DNA from: Chitinophagaceae bacterium UBA4412
Lineage (GTDB): Bacteria; Bacteroidota; Bacteroidia; Chitinophagales; Chitinophagaceae
Direction of reading: 5' to 3'
DNA: 5,207 nt
Assembly: GCA_002400445.1 (NCBI GenBank)
Contig: DGQO01000221.1
Span: forward strand, 1 to 5,207
Made by a program: the position numbers and the translations under genes. Positions 1-5,207 of this stretch are shown piece by piece (positions within the stretch are counted from its first letter, which is position 1; each line of letters opens with the position of its first letter). The notes under the pieces were generated by a model. That model was not told where the DNA came from. It ran no database searches and was given only the letters and a program-made list of their open reading frames with translations.

Positions 1-1472
1 ACCCGGCAACAGGGAAGGTTACACATATTTTTGCAGGCAGTAAGCACTATAAAGCACTCTCTGCTTCTGGTATTAGCTGTGCTTCTTTCGATAAAAATGG
101 AAAGCTTTGGCTCTCGGGTGGTAACGGTTTGCAAATGCTTGGAACCGCACAGTATGAGCTCCGGAAAAACTATAACATTGATGATGGATTACCCTCCATG
201 AATATAAATAGCATTGCTACAGATACAGCAGGCCGGATATGGATTGGTACGGCAGCCGGCCTGGGATTGCTTGACCCTTTAAAAAATAGCTGGCGCTTAT
301 TCAATCGCTTTGATGGTTTGGAAAAAGATTATCTCGATGGAGAAATGTTCATTGCCAATAACCATTTATTTGTAGACCAGGGAAATGATTTACTCGTGAA
401 AAATATTGCAGAAGTTACGCCAGCTACTGCTGCCACACAATTGCGCATCACCAGTATATTTATCAATGGACAGTCATTACCCGACAGCTTACGGCAAGTG
501 GCAGTTGAAGGGCTTACATTGCCCCACGATCAAAACAGTATCACGCTGGAATTTGCTGCCATGGATTTTTTATATCCTTTCAAAACGAGCTATCAACATA
601 AAATTACAGAGCCCGGTATGGAAGGCTCATGGCAAACGAATGAAGATGCCCGCATCAGTTTACTGGGGTTGATGCCGGGTAAGTATAAAGTACAAATCAG
701 GGCACTCAACAGCGCAGGCGAATGGAGCAATGAAATCTTAATGCCTATTCATATCCTGGCTCCTTTCTGGAAAACCGCCTGGTTCATCAGCCTTATGTTT
801 TTAATGGCGATTGCAATCCTTTACCTTTTGTACCGTTACCGCATCAAGAATTTGCTCCAGTTACAGCAGGTGCGCAACAGCATCAGCCGGGATCTGCATG
901 ATGAAATTGGCGCCACCCTGAGCAGTGTAAATATGCTAAGTGCTGTAGCCTTAAAAAAAGAGAAAGAGGGTGCGGAGATAAACCCTATCATTGAGCAGAT
1001 AAAACAAAGCGTACAGCAAGCTGGTGAAAGTATTGATGATATTGTGTGGAGTGTGAATCCGGCTAATGACAGCGCTACGGATACCCTGGCCCGCATTCGC
1101 AAATACGCTACTGATCTCTGCGAAGCCAAGAATATTCAGGCTGTATTTGAGTTGAATGACAAGGGGCAACTGCGGTTGCCGATGGAACTGCGCAGAGATC
1201 TTTACCTCATCTGCAAAGAAGCCATCAATAATGCTATGAAATATGCCGATTGTAACACGCTGCTGGTGAAAATAAATATTATGGCGTCCTGCGTGAGTGT
1301 GCACATCCAGGATGATGGAAAGGGATTTGACCCTGCTGCCGTAGCGCTCCGCAACCGCAATGGCATCCGCAATATGGAGCAGCGGGTGAGCAGGCATGGT
1401 GGAAAGCTCAACATTAACTCTACGCTGCAAAATGGTACGACATTAAGTTGTAGCCTCAACATAAAGCCATAA
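1..1472 (+). CDS. Sensor histidine kinase, Reg_prop/Y_Y_Y type (5' partial)
   Basis: Membrane sensor kinase that should autophosphorylate on His and pass the phosphate to the regulator encoded 49 bp downstream. The frame is open to the left edge (first full codon at nt 3), so 489 residues are visible; the ATG at 129 is internal, because the codons before it already form a propeller repeat. Seen in order: two Reg_prop beta-propeller repeats (about nt 69-140, with GKLWLSGGNGL, and 198-278, with GRIWIGTAAGL); a Y_Y_Y domain (about 534-756, with PGKYKVQIRALNSAGEW); one transmembrane helix (about 774-836); a HisKA_3 dimerisation motif RDLHDEIGATLSS with the phospho-accepting His at 897-899; and a HATPase_c domain with N box (KEAINNAMKYA), G1 box DDGKGFD (1311-1331) and a second glycine motif NGIRNMEQR (from about 1359). 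By family knowledge the propeller and Y_Y_Y are periplasmic. There is no fused receiver or AraC domain, so this is a classical kinase and not a hybrid (HTCS) regulator. Signal unknown; most of the propeller lies outside the window. Confidence 0.94.
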   Translation, partial: PATGKVTHIFAGSKHYKALSASGISCASFDKNGKLWLSGGNGLQMLGTAQYELRKNYNIDDGLPSMNINSIATDTAGRIWIGTAAGLGLLDPLKNSWRLFNRFDGLEKDYLDGEMFIANNHLFVDQGNDLLVKNIAEVTPATAATQLRITSIFINGQSLPDSLRQVAVEGLTLPHDQNSITLEFAAMDFLYPFKTSYQHKITEPGMEGSWQTNEDARISLLGLMPGKYKVQIRALNSAGEWSNEILMPIHILAPFWKTAWFISLMFLMAIAILYLLYRYRIKNLLQLQQVRNSISRDLHDEIGATLSSVNMLSAVALKKEKEGAEINPIIEQIKQSVQQAGESIDDIVWSVNPANDSATDTLARIRKYATDLCEAKNIQAVFELNDKGQLRLPMELRRDLYLICKEAINNAMKYADCNTLLVKINIMASCVSVHIQDDGKGFDPAAVALRNRNGIRNMEQRVSRHGGKLNINSTLQNGTTLSCSLNIKP

Positions 1473-1508
1473 CACAAAAATGTTATAGCCCTGCCCCCTA
1501 AAAGCCTT

Positions 1509-1516
1509 TACTTTAG
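1509..1516 (+). promoter_or_regulatory. Possible -7 box before the response regulator
   Basis: TACTTTAG matches 7 of 8 positions of the Bacteroidota -7 consensus TAnnTTTG and ends 5 bp before the ATG at 1522. A transcript from it would start at or next to the start codon. No clear TTG is seen at the -33 distance, so this is weak. The kinase and regulator may simply be co-transcribed across the 49-bp gap. Confidence 0.3.
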
Positions 1517-1521
1517 ATATT

Positions 1522-2163
1522 ATGACAACTACTGCAGTACTTATTTACGAAGACAATGAATTGCTGCGACGATCTATAGAGTTATTGCTACAAACTACTC
1601 CCGATCTTGAAGTGAAAGGTTCTTTTGCCGATTGCAATAAAGTACAGCAGCAAGTGGCAGATCTAAAACCAGCATTGGTAATTATGGATATTGATATGCC
1701 GGGCATTACTGGCACCGAAGGCCTGGCTTTGATTAAAGAAATGGATGCAGCTATACCCGTGGTAATGCATACCGTGTTTGAAGATGATGATAAGTTGTTC
1801 AGCGCATTGTGTGCAGGTGCAGATGGTTACCTGCTTAAAAAAACTTCACCTGAAAAATTTATTGAATACCTGTATGAAGTGCTGGAAGGTGGTGCACCCA
1901 TGAGCCCCGGCATTGCTAAGAAAGTAATGAATATATTTTCGCACAAAAAGCAGGTAAATAAAGCTTTCAATATCACCGAAAGAGAAACAGATATTTTAAA
2001 CCACCTGGCAAAAGGCTATTCTTATAAGCAAATCGCCGCTGCGCTGCACATCAGCCTCAATACCGTGCGCAAGCATTGCCAGCATATTTACGATAAACTT
2101 CATGTGAGCTGCGGCACAGAGGCCGTGGTAAAAGCCGTGAAATACAGGATCGTAAACCTTTAA
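1522..2163 (+). CDS. Response regulator, NarL/LuxR family
   Basis: Cytoplasmic DNA-binding response regulator of 213 residues, the usual size for the NarL/FixJ group. The receiver domain covers roughly residues 4-120: acidic pair E10/D11, phospho-accepting D56 in VIMDIDMPG, switch T85 in VVMHTVFED, and conserved K106 in DGYLLKK. A LuxR-type helix-turn-helix fills about residues 149-207, with the typical TERE start (152-155) and the recognition segment ISLNTVRKHCQHIYDKL. All catalytic receiver residues are present, so phosphorylation control is expected. It follows a HisKA_3 kinase on the same strand after 49 bp, the usual arrangement for a cognate pair of this family; the pairing is inferred. 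The start is the first ATG in frame and gives a complete receiver beta-1 strand (AVLIYEDN). Target genes are not identifiable here; nothing in the neighbouring genes points to a specific regulon. Confidence 0.95.
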   Translation: MTTTAVLIYEDNELLRRSIELLLQTTPDLEVKGSFADCNKVQQQVADLKPALVIMDIDMPGITGTEGLALIKEMDAAIPVVMHTVFEDDDKLFSALCAGADGYLLKKTSPEKFIEYLYEVLEGGAPMSPGIAKKVMNIFSHKKQVNKAFNITERETDILNHLAKGYSYKQIAAALHISLNTVRKHCQHIYDKLHVSCGTEAVVKAVKYRIVNL

Positions 2164-2200
2164 AACTTTTTAAGCACTTTTCTTTTGCCAATGCCGGATT

Positions 2201-2230
2201 AAAGAAGTATTTTAACCTAAATACTTTTTT
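2201..2230 (+). terminator. AT-rich hairpin with T-run between regulator and dodecin
   Basis: Left arm 2201-2212 (AAAGAAGTATTT) pairs with right arm 2219-2230 (AAATACTTTTTT) around a 6-nt loop TAACCT: 11 Watson-Crick pairs and one G-U. The right arm ends in six T. It lies 37 bp after the regulator stop, consistent with ending that operon. The stem has little GC and the T-run is part of the stem, so it is a weak intrinsic terminator. The same stretch also holds T/A-rich words close to the -7 consensus (TACTTTTT at 2222-2229), so promoter elements for the dodecin gene may overlap it. Confidence 0.4.
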
Positions 2231-2248
2231 AAACATCAAATCTATTTT

Positions 2249-2449
2249 ATGGCTATTGTAAAAGTGCTCGAACTCATCGCTTCATCAGAAAAAGGAATTG
2301 AAGATGCTATCCAGCAGGCTGTGGCTGAAGCTGCAAAAACAGTGAGAAATATCGACTCAGTGTATGTAAAAGATATAAAAGTGCATGTAAAAGACAACAA
2401 GGTAACCACCTATGGTGTTATGTGTAAAGTGTCTTTCCGGCTTGACTAA
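2249..2449 (+). CDS. Dodecin-family protein
   Basis: Small (66-residue) protein of the dodecin family, whose members assemble into hollow dodecamers that store or buffer flavins such as riboflavin and FMN in the cytoplasm. The whole length fits the fold: beta-1 (AIVKVLELIASS), one amphipathic helix (about residues 14-32, GIEDAIQQAVAEAAKTV), then beta-2 (SVYVKDIKVHVKD) and beta-3 (KVTTYGVMCKVSFRLD). Length is normal for the family. Aligned by eye to canonical dodecins, the flavin-stacking Trp (W36 in the Halobacterium protein) is Ser37 here and the flavin-contacting Gln (Q55) is Gly56, so classical flavin binding is doubtful. The SVYVK version seems to be a recurring bacterial subgroup (from memory). 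The gene stands alone: 85 bp after the regulator behind a hairpin, and convergent with yebC. Confidence 0.93.
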   Translation: MAIVKVLELIASSEKGIEDAIQQAVAEAAKTVRNIDSVYVKDIKVHVKDNKVTTYGVMCKVSFRLD

Positions 2450-2463
2450 GCATTAGAACATTC

Positions 2464-2596
2464 AAAAGGAAGTTGTCTCAAAGCAGAAAATCTGATAAAT
2501 CGGGTTGATTACAAAGTTTACAGGTTGTTTGCCAGTCAAAGTAATTGCAAAAAGTTTTGCTTACAATGATCTTTGCTTTTGAGGCAGCTTCTTTTT
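2464..2596. repeat. 133-bp imperfect inverted repeat (hairpin or MITE-like element)
   Basis: Fills most of the 146-bp convergent gap between dodecin and yebC. Arms 2464-2482 and 2578-2596 pair over 19 bp: 16 Watson-Crick pairs plus three positions that are G-U in plus-strand RNA (2468/2592, 2473/2587, 2476/2584). Skipping T2577 adds five more pairs (2483-2487 with 2572-2576). The 95-nt interior carries its own hairpin at 2541-2564 (GCAAAA/TTTTGC core plus GTAA/TTAC, two bulged T). The right arm ends in six T (2592-2597) that run into the yebC stop codon. Two readings are possible: a structured 3' UTR and terminator for the dodecin transcript, or a small non-autonomous transposon remnant whose ends read GAAGYTGYCTCAAA. 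No target-site duplication is visible. No credible ORF lies inside. Confidence 0.6.
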
Positions 2597-3306
2597 TATT
2601 TGAGGTTATGATACACTTTTTGCACATCATCGTCCTGCTCCAGGCGATCCACCAATTTTAAAACTTCATTGGCTTCCTCTTCACCTAGTTCTACGGTGGT
2701 AGTGGGTATGCGGGTAAGTTCTGCTGTTACCACTTCAAGTTTTTTCTCTTCCAAAGCTTTAGCCATATTGCCATACTCTGTAAATGCCGTGCGAATCACG
2801 ATATTTCCCTCTTCATCTTCTCCAATTTCTTCCAGGCCATAGTCAATCAGTTCAAGTTCCAGTTCATCTACATTCTGCCCCGCATTTTTTATTTTAAATT
2901 CTGCCATGTGGTTAAAACCAAAACCTACGCTGCCACTTGTGCCCAGGGATCCATGTCCCTTTGTAAAATGCATGCGCACATTGGCTACCGTGCGGGTGGG
3001 ATTGTCTGTTGCCGTTTCCACCATCACCGCAATGCCATGTGGCGCATAGCCTTCATACAATATTTCTTCATAATTGCTGGTGTCTTTTCCCATCGCCCTT
3101 TTAATGGCGGCTTCTACACGATCTTTGGGCATTCCACATGCCTTGGCATTGAGATAGCAGCGTCTTAATGCCGGGTTATTATTCGGGTCTGGTCCACTGG
3201 CTTTTACAGCAATGGCAATTTCCTTTCCTATGCGGGTAAAATTTTTGGCCATCTTATCCCAGCGGGCAAACATGGCACTCTTTCTTACTTCAAATATGCG
3301 TCCCAT
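2596..3306 (-). CDS. yebC: YebC/PmpR (TACO1-like) family protein
   Basis: Full-length (236-residue) member of the YebC/PmpR/TACO1 family. These proteins were long annotated as transcriptional regulators; more recent work ties them to translation, helping ribosomes through difficult stretches such as polyproline. Visible signatures: N-terminal helical region with [18 protein letters not shown] and [21 protein letters not shown] (residues about 20-62); the central conserved block [39 protein letters not shown] (about 84-127); and an acidic C-terminal third ending in [17 protein letters not shown]. The usual GHSKW N-terminus is replaced by [16 protein letters not shown], a form I associate with Bacteroidota members. 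The start at 3306 gives the expected N-terminus. It is divergent from the oxidoreductase gene and convergent with dodecin, so probably monocistronic. Its stop codon lies in the right arm of the inverted repeat. Confidence 0.95.
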   Translation of the reverse strand: MGRIFEVRKSAMFARWDKMAKNFTRIGKEIAIAVKASGPDPNNNPALRRCYLNAKACGMPKDRVEAAIKRAMGKDTSNYEEILYEGYAPHGIAVMVETATDNPTRTVANVRMHFTKGHGSLGTSGSVGFGFNHMAEFKIKNAGQNVDELELELIDYGLEEIGEDEEGNIVIRTAFTEYGNMAKALEEKKLEVVTAELTRIPTTTVELGEEEANEVLKLVDRLEQDDDVQKVYHNLK

Positions 3307-3349
3307 AAATAATGAAAATATTTGGTCAATCCAATCTGGTGGAGGGCTG

Positions 3350-3357
3350 CAAATGTA
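3350..3357 (-). promoter_or_regulatory. -7 box for yebC
   Basis: On the minus strand this reads TACATTTG, a perfect match to TAnnTTTG, 43 bp before the yebC start; the predicted 5' leader is about 40 nt. A clean TTG at the -33 distance is missing; the nearest TTTTTG lies only about 11 bp upstream of the box. Confidence 0.5.
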
Positions 3358-3382
3358 AGGAAGAAATGCAAAAATCTAAGCG

Positions 3383-3416
3383 GAAGCAGCTTCACTGGAT
3401 TTCAAAGTGCGCTTTG
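3383..3416. promoter_or_regulatory. Two short palindromes in the divergent promoter region
   Basis: GAAGC-A-GCTTC (3383-3393) and CAAAG-TGCG-CTTTG (3403-3416) lie 9 bp apart, just upstream of the -7 box proposed for the oxidoreductase, where an operator would be expected. The two are unlike each other in sequence, and arms of 5 bp can occur by chance, so an operator role is only a possibility. Confidence 0.25.
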
Positions 3417-3422
3417 GCTGCG

Positions 3423-3430
3423 TATCTTCG
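3423..3430 (+). promoter_or_regulatory. -7 box for the Ldh-family oxidoreductase
   Basis: TATCTTCG matches 7 of 8 positions of TAnnTTTG and ends 4 bp before the ATG at 3435. A TTC at 3401-3403 sits about where TTG (-33) is expected. Transcription would begin at or next to the start codon, giving a leaderless or nearly leaderless mRNA. Its position supports the start at 3435 over the upstream ATG at 3312. Confidence 0.42.
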
Positions 3431-3434
3431 CACT

Positions 3435-4532
3435 ATGAGTGAGCACTATACATACAATTCATTATTATCATTTAGTGAGCAAATTTTTGAAAAGATGGGA
3501 TGCAGCCCGGCAGATGCATCTGTGGCGGCGCACGTCCTCCTGAGTGCCGATATGCGGGGTGTAGATAGCCATGGCGTAGCCCGCCTAAGCGGCTATGTAC
3601 GCCTGTGGAAGGTAAAGCGGGTGAATGCCACTCCCCACATAAAACTGGTGCATGAAACGCCCTCTACGGCCGTGGTAGATGGAGATGCAGGGCTTGGACT
3701 TGTAGTGGCGCCGCATGCCATGAAAGTGGCTATCGGAAAAGCGCAGCACGTAGGAACAGGCTGGGTAAGCGTACAAAATAGCAACCATTTTGGTATTGCC
3801 GGTTACCATGCCATGCTTGCGCTTCCGCATGATATGATTGGTATTGCAATGACCAATGCATCTGCACTGGTAGCACCCACTTTTTCCACTGAAAAAATGC
3901 TGGGTACCAATCCTATTGCCGTGGCCATTCCTGCTGGTGAAGAACCTGCTTTCGTGGCCGATTTTGCTACCACTACCGCTGCCAATGGCAAGCTTGAAAT
4001 GCTGCAAAGAAAAAATGCAGCAGCACCGCTAGGATGGGTGCAGGATAAAGATGGTGTTGCCACGCATGATGCCGCAGCCTTAAAATCTGGTGGAGCCTTA
4101 CTGCCTCTTGGTGGCGATCGTGAACATGCAAGCCATAAAGGATATATGCTTGGGAGTATTGTAGATATTTTTAGTGGTATCCTCAGCGGAGCAAATTTTG
4201 GTCCCTGGGTACCTCCATTTCCTGCTTATGTGCCCATGCCCGAATTTATGCCGGGCAAGGGCTTGGGGCATTTCTTTGGTGCCATGCGCATTGATGCTTT
4301 TCGGCCGGCTGCCGCTTTTAAAACAGATATGGATCTTTGGATCCGGAGGTTCAAAGCAGCGAAAACAACGGCAGAAGCACCATCGGTAATTATACCCGGC
4401 GAGCCGGAAATGGCTATAGAAAAAGAAAGAATGGAAAATGGCATTCCGCTCCTGCCGTCTATTATTGAAGACCTGCAGAAACTGGCAGATGATTTTGCCA
4501 TGCCCATGCCAGCGTCTCTCAGGATAGCATAA
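3435..4532 (+). CDS. Malate/L-lactate dehydrogenase (Ldh_2) family oxidoreductase
   Basis: NAD(P)-dependent 2-hydroxyacid dehydrogenase of the LDH2/MDH2 family, which lacks the ordinary Rossmann fold. Relatives act on malate, lactate, sulfolactate, ureidoglycolate or 2,3-diketogulonate, so the substrate cannot be fixed from sequence. The product is 365 residues, a normal family length. Seen: ADMRGVDSHGVARL (His46, matching the proposed acid-base His44 of the YiaK type), VDGDAGLGLVVAPHAM, GWVSVQNSNHFGIAGYHAM (His118), MTNASALVAPTFSTEKMLGTNP (split by family conservation), FVADFATTTAANGK and HKGYMLGSIVDIFSGILSG. The frame stays open upstream to an ATG at 3312, but residues 42 onward (MSEHYTYNSLLSF) match the normal family N-terminus, and the extra 41 codons would cross the yebC promoter region and start 5 bp from yebC. 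I therefore choose 3435. Cytoplasmic; no signal peptide. The gene is divergent from yebC, and aspartate kinase follows after 70 bp behind its own promoter. Confidence 0.93.
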   Translation: MSEHYTYNSLLSFSEQIFEKMGCSPADASVAAHVLLSADMRGVDSHGVARLSGYVRLWKVKRVNATPHIKLVHETPSTAVVDGDAGLGLVVAPHAMKVAIGKAQHVGTGWVSVQNSNHFGIAGYHAMLALPHDMIGIAMTNASALVAPTFSTEKMLGTNPIAVAIPAGEEPAFVADFATTTAANGKLEMLQRKNAAAPLGWVQDKDGVATHDAAALKSGGALLPLGGDREHASHKGYMLGSIVDIFSGILSGANFGPWVPPFPAYVPMPEFMPGKGLGHFFGAMRIDAFRPAAAFKTDMDLWIRRFKAAKTTAEAPSVIIPGEPEMAIEKERMENGIPLLPSIIEDLQKLADDFAMPMPASLRIA

Positions 4533-4536
4533 ACTC

Positions 4537-4569
4537 TTTGATGTATCTGTAGCGCTTGCAATATATTTG
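4537..4569 (+). promoter_or_regulatory. Bacteroidota-type promoter for aspartate kinase
   Basis: TTTG at 4537-4540 (-33 element) and TATATTTG at 4562-4569, a perfect TAnnTTTG, lie with their centres about 26 bp apart, as expected for the housekeeping sigma factor of Bacteroidota. Predicted transcription start is near 4573, leaving a leader of about 30 nt before the ATG at 4603. This is the best promoter match in the window. It suggests aspartate kinase does not depend on read-through from the oxidoreductase gene. Confidence 0.62.
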
Positions 4570-4573
4570 CAGG
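4555..4573. repeat. Small palindrome over the aspartate kinase -7 box
   Basis: Arms 4555-4561 and 4567-4573 (core TGCAA/TTGCA) pair over 7 bp, including one G-U, around TATAT. The palindrome covers the whole -7 element, a place where a repressor would block the polymerase. It is short and partly forced by the TTTG of the promoter itself, so it may be accidental. Confidence 0.25.
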
Positions 4574-4602
4574 GCTTAAAAAACAGCGAACCAACCAGTA
4601 CA

Positions 4603-5207
4603 ATGAAAGTAATGAAATTTGGCGGCACCAGTGTAGGTAAGCCGCAGCGGATGATGGAAGTAGCCCGTCTTGTATCTAGCCAGGAAGAACCTCGTATCGT
4701 GGTACTATCTGCCCTCAGCGGCACTACCAATGCCCTCGTGGAAATTAGCAATGCCCTGGCCAGCGGCGAAAAGCAATTGGCTAAAACCCAGATTGAGGCT
4801 TTGGAAAAACATTACCATGCCTTCATTACGGAACTCCTGCAGGACGAAGCTGTTTTTGTGAAAGCTAAAAATGTACTCACAGAACATTTTGAGTTCCTGC
4901 AAATCATCCTTAAAATTTCTTTTAGCCAGGCATTAAATAAAGACATTCTTGCGCAGGGAGAATTGCTGAGCACTAAATTATTTTCCCTCTTGCTTGAGCA
5001 GCAAAAAGTGGAACATCGCCTTATTCCTGCACTCGATTTTATGAGCCTTGATACCCACGATGAGCCGCAGGTGGGCACCATAAAAGTGAAGCTTGCGCAA
5101 ATTTTGCAAAAGCACAGCGGCGTAAATCTTTTTGTAACCCAGGGCTATATTACCCGCAATGCAAAAGGCGAAGTAGATAACCTTAAGCGGGGCGGTAGCG
5201 ACTACAG
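4603..5207 (+). CDS. lysC: Aspartate kinase (3' partial)
   Basis: Phosphorylates L-aspartate with ATP, the first step of the pathway to lysine, threonine, methionine and diaminopimelate. Only the first 201 codons are present; the frame runs open off the right edge. The amino-acid kinase domain is clear: start MKVMKFGGTSVGK with nucleotide-binding K5 and the GGTS loop, VVLSALSGTTNALVE (conserved SAxSGxTN), E120 in AQGELLST (equivalent to the catalytic Glu119 of E. coli LysC), FVTQGYITRNAKGE, and RGGSDY at the edge with catalytic Asp200. Start ATG 4603 follows a good promoter; a second ATG at 4612 would remove only three residues. Whether ACT regulatory domains or a fused homoserine dehydrogenase follow cannot be seen. 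The SALSGTTN form resembles monofunctional enzymes, so lysC is the likely but unproven symbol; thrA is the alternative. Confidence 0.95.
   Translation, partial: MKVMKFGGTSVGKPQRMMEVARLVSSQEEPRIVVLSALSGTTNALVEISNALASGEKQLAKTQIEALEKHYHAFITELLQDEAVFVKAKNVLTEHFEFLQIILKISFSQALNKDILAQGELLSTKLFSLLLEQQKVEHRLIPALDFMSLDTHDEPQVGTIKVKLAQILQKHSGVNLFVTQGYITRNAKGEVDNLKRGGSDY

Noticed and set aside
129..131. ATG at 129 as the start of the histidine kinase
   Set aside because: The frame is open upstream to the window edge, and the codons from about 69 to 128 encode most of a Reg_prop repeat, so the ATG is internal.
951..1430. 159-codon minus-strand frame inside the histidine kinase
   Set aside because: Antisense to the conserved kinase domains; no family resemblance, no start signal.
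2450..2595. tRNA or CRISPR in the dodecin-yebC gap
   Set aside because: No cloverleaf arms with a TTCRA-type T loop, no CCA end and no regularly spaced direct repeats; the structure present is a single long inverted repeat.
2908..3168. 86-codon plus-strand frame opposite yebC
   Set aside because: Antisense to the conserved central block of YebC; Cys/His-rich residues come from the reverse reading of that gene and not from a real zinc-binding protein.
3338..3347. GGTGGAGGGC as a ribosome binding site for an upstream start of the oxidoreductase
   Set aside because: The nearest in-frame ATG (3366) is about 20 bp away, the encoded extension is not conserved in the family, and Bacteroidota rarely use strong Shine-Dalgarno sites.
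4098..4751. 217-codon open frame on the minus strand
   Set aside because: It lies antisense to the oxidoreductase and aspartate kinase, crosses their promoter region, and its translation has no recognisable domain. It is a shadow of two genes with strong family matches.

Overview
The window looks like ordinary chromosomal DNA from a member of the Bacteroidota, probably close to Chitinophagaceae. Three things suggest this. The protein families are typical of the group: a Reg_prop/Y_Y_Y sensor kinase, a short dodecin and a YebC of the 'MGR..E.RK' type. Start codons lack clear Shine-Dalgarno sequences. Several genes are preceded by boxes resembling the Bacteroidota -7 element TAnnTTTG. The taxon is inferred from style, not from a marker gene.

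Layout, left to right. The 3' part of a membrane-bound sensor histidine kinase (1-1472, cut by the left edge) is followed after 49 bp by a NarL/LuxR-type response regulator (1522-2163); together they look like a two-component pair. An AT-rich hairpin follows, then a small dodecin gene (2249-2449). A 133-bp inverted-repeat region (2464-2596) fills the gap to the convergent yebC gene (2596-3306, minus strand). A 128-bp divergent promoter region separates yebC from a malate/L-lactate dehydrogenase-family oxidoreductase (3435-4532). The right end holds the first 201 codons of an aspartate kinase (4603-5207, cut by the edge), behind the best promoter match in the window.

How the genes work together. 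Only the kinase and regulator show a clear functional link (signal sensing and transcriptional output). Dodecin, YebC, the Ldh-family enzyme and aspartate kinase look like separately transcribed housekeeping or metabolic genes. The oxidoreductase and aspartate kinase share a strand, but a promoter lies between them.

I did not find a convincing new biological system. The items most worth a second look are the 133-bp inverted repeat between dodecin and yebC, whose mismatches are all G-U compatible in one strand only, and the loss of both canonical flavin-contacting residues in the dodecin. A likely wrong-start hazard for the oxidoreductase and apparent leaderless promoters come next.
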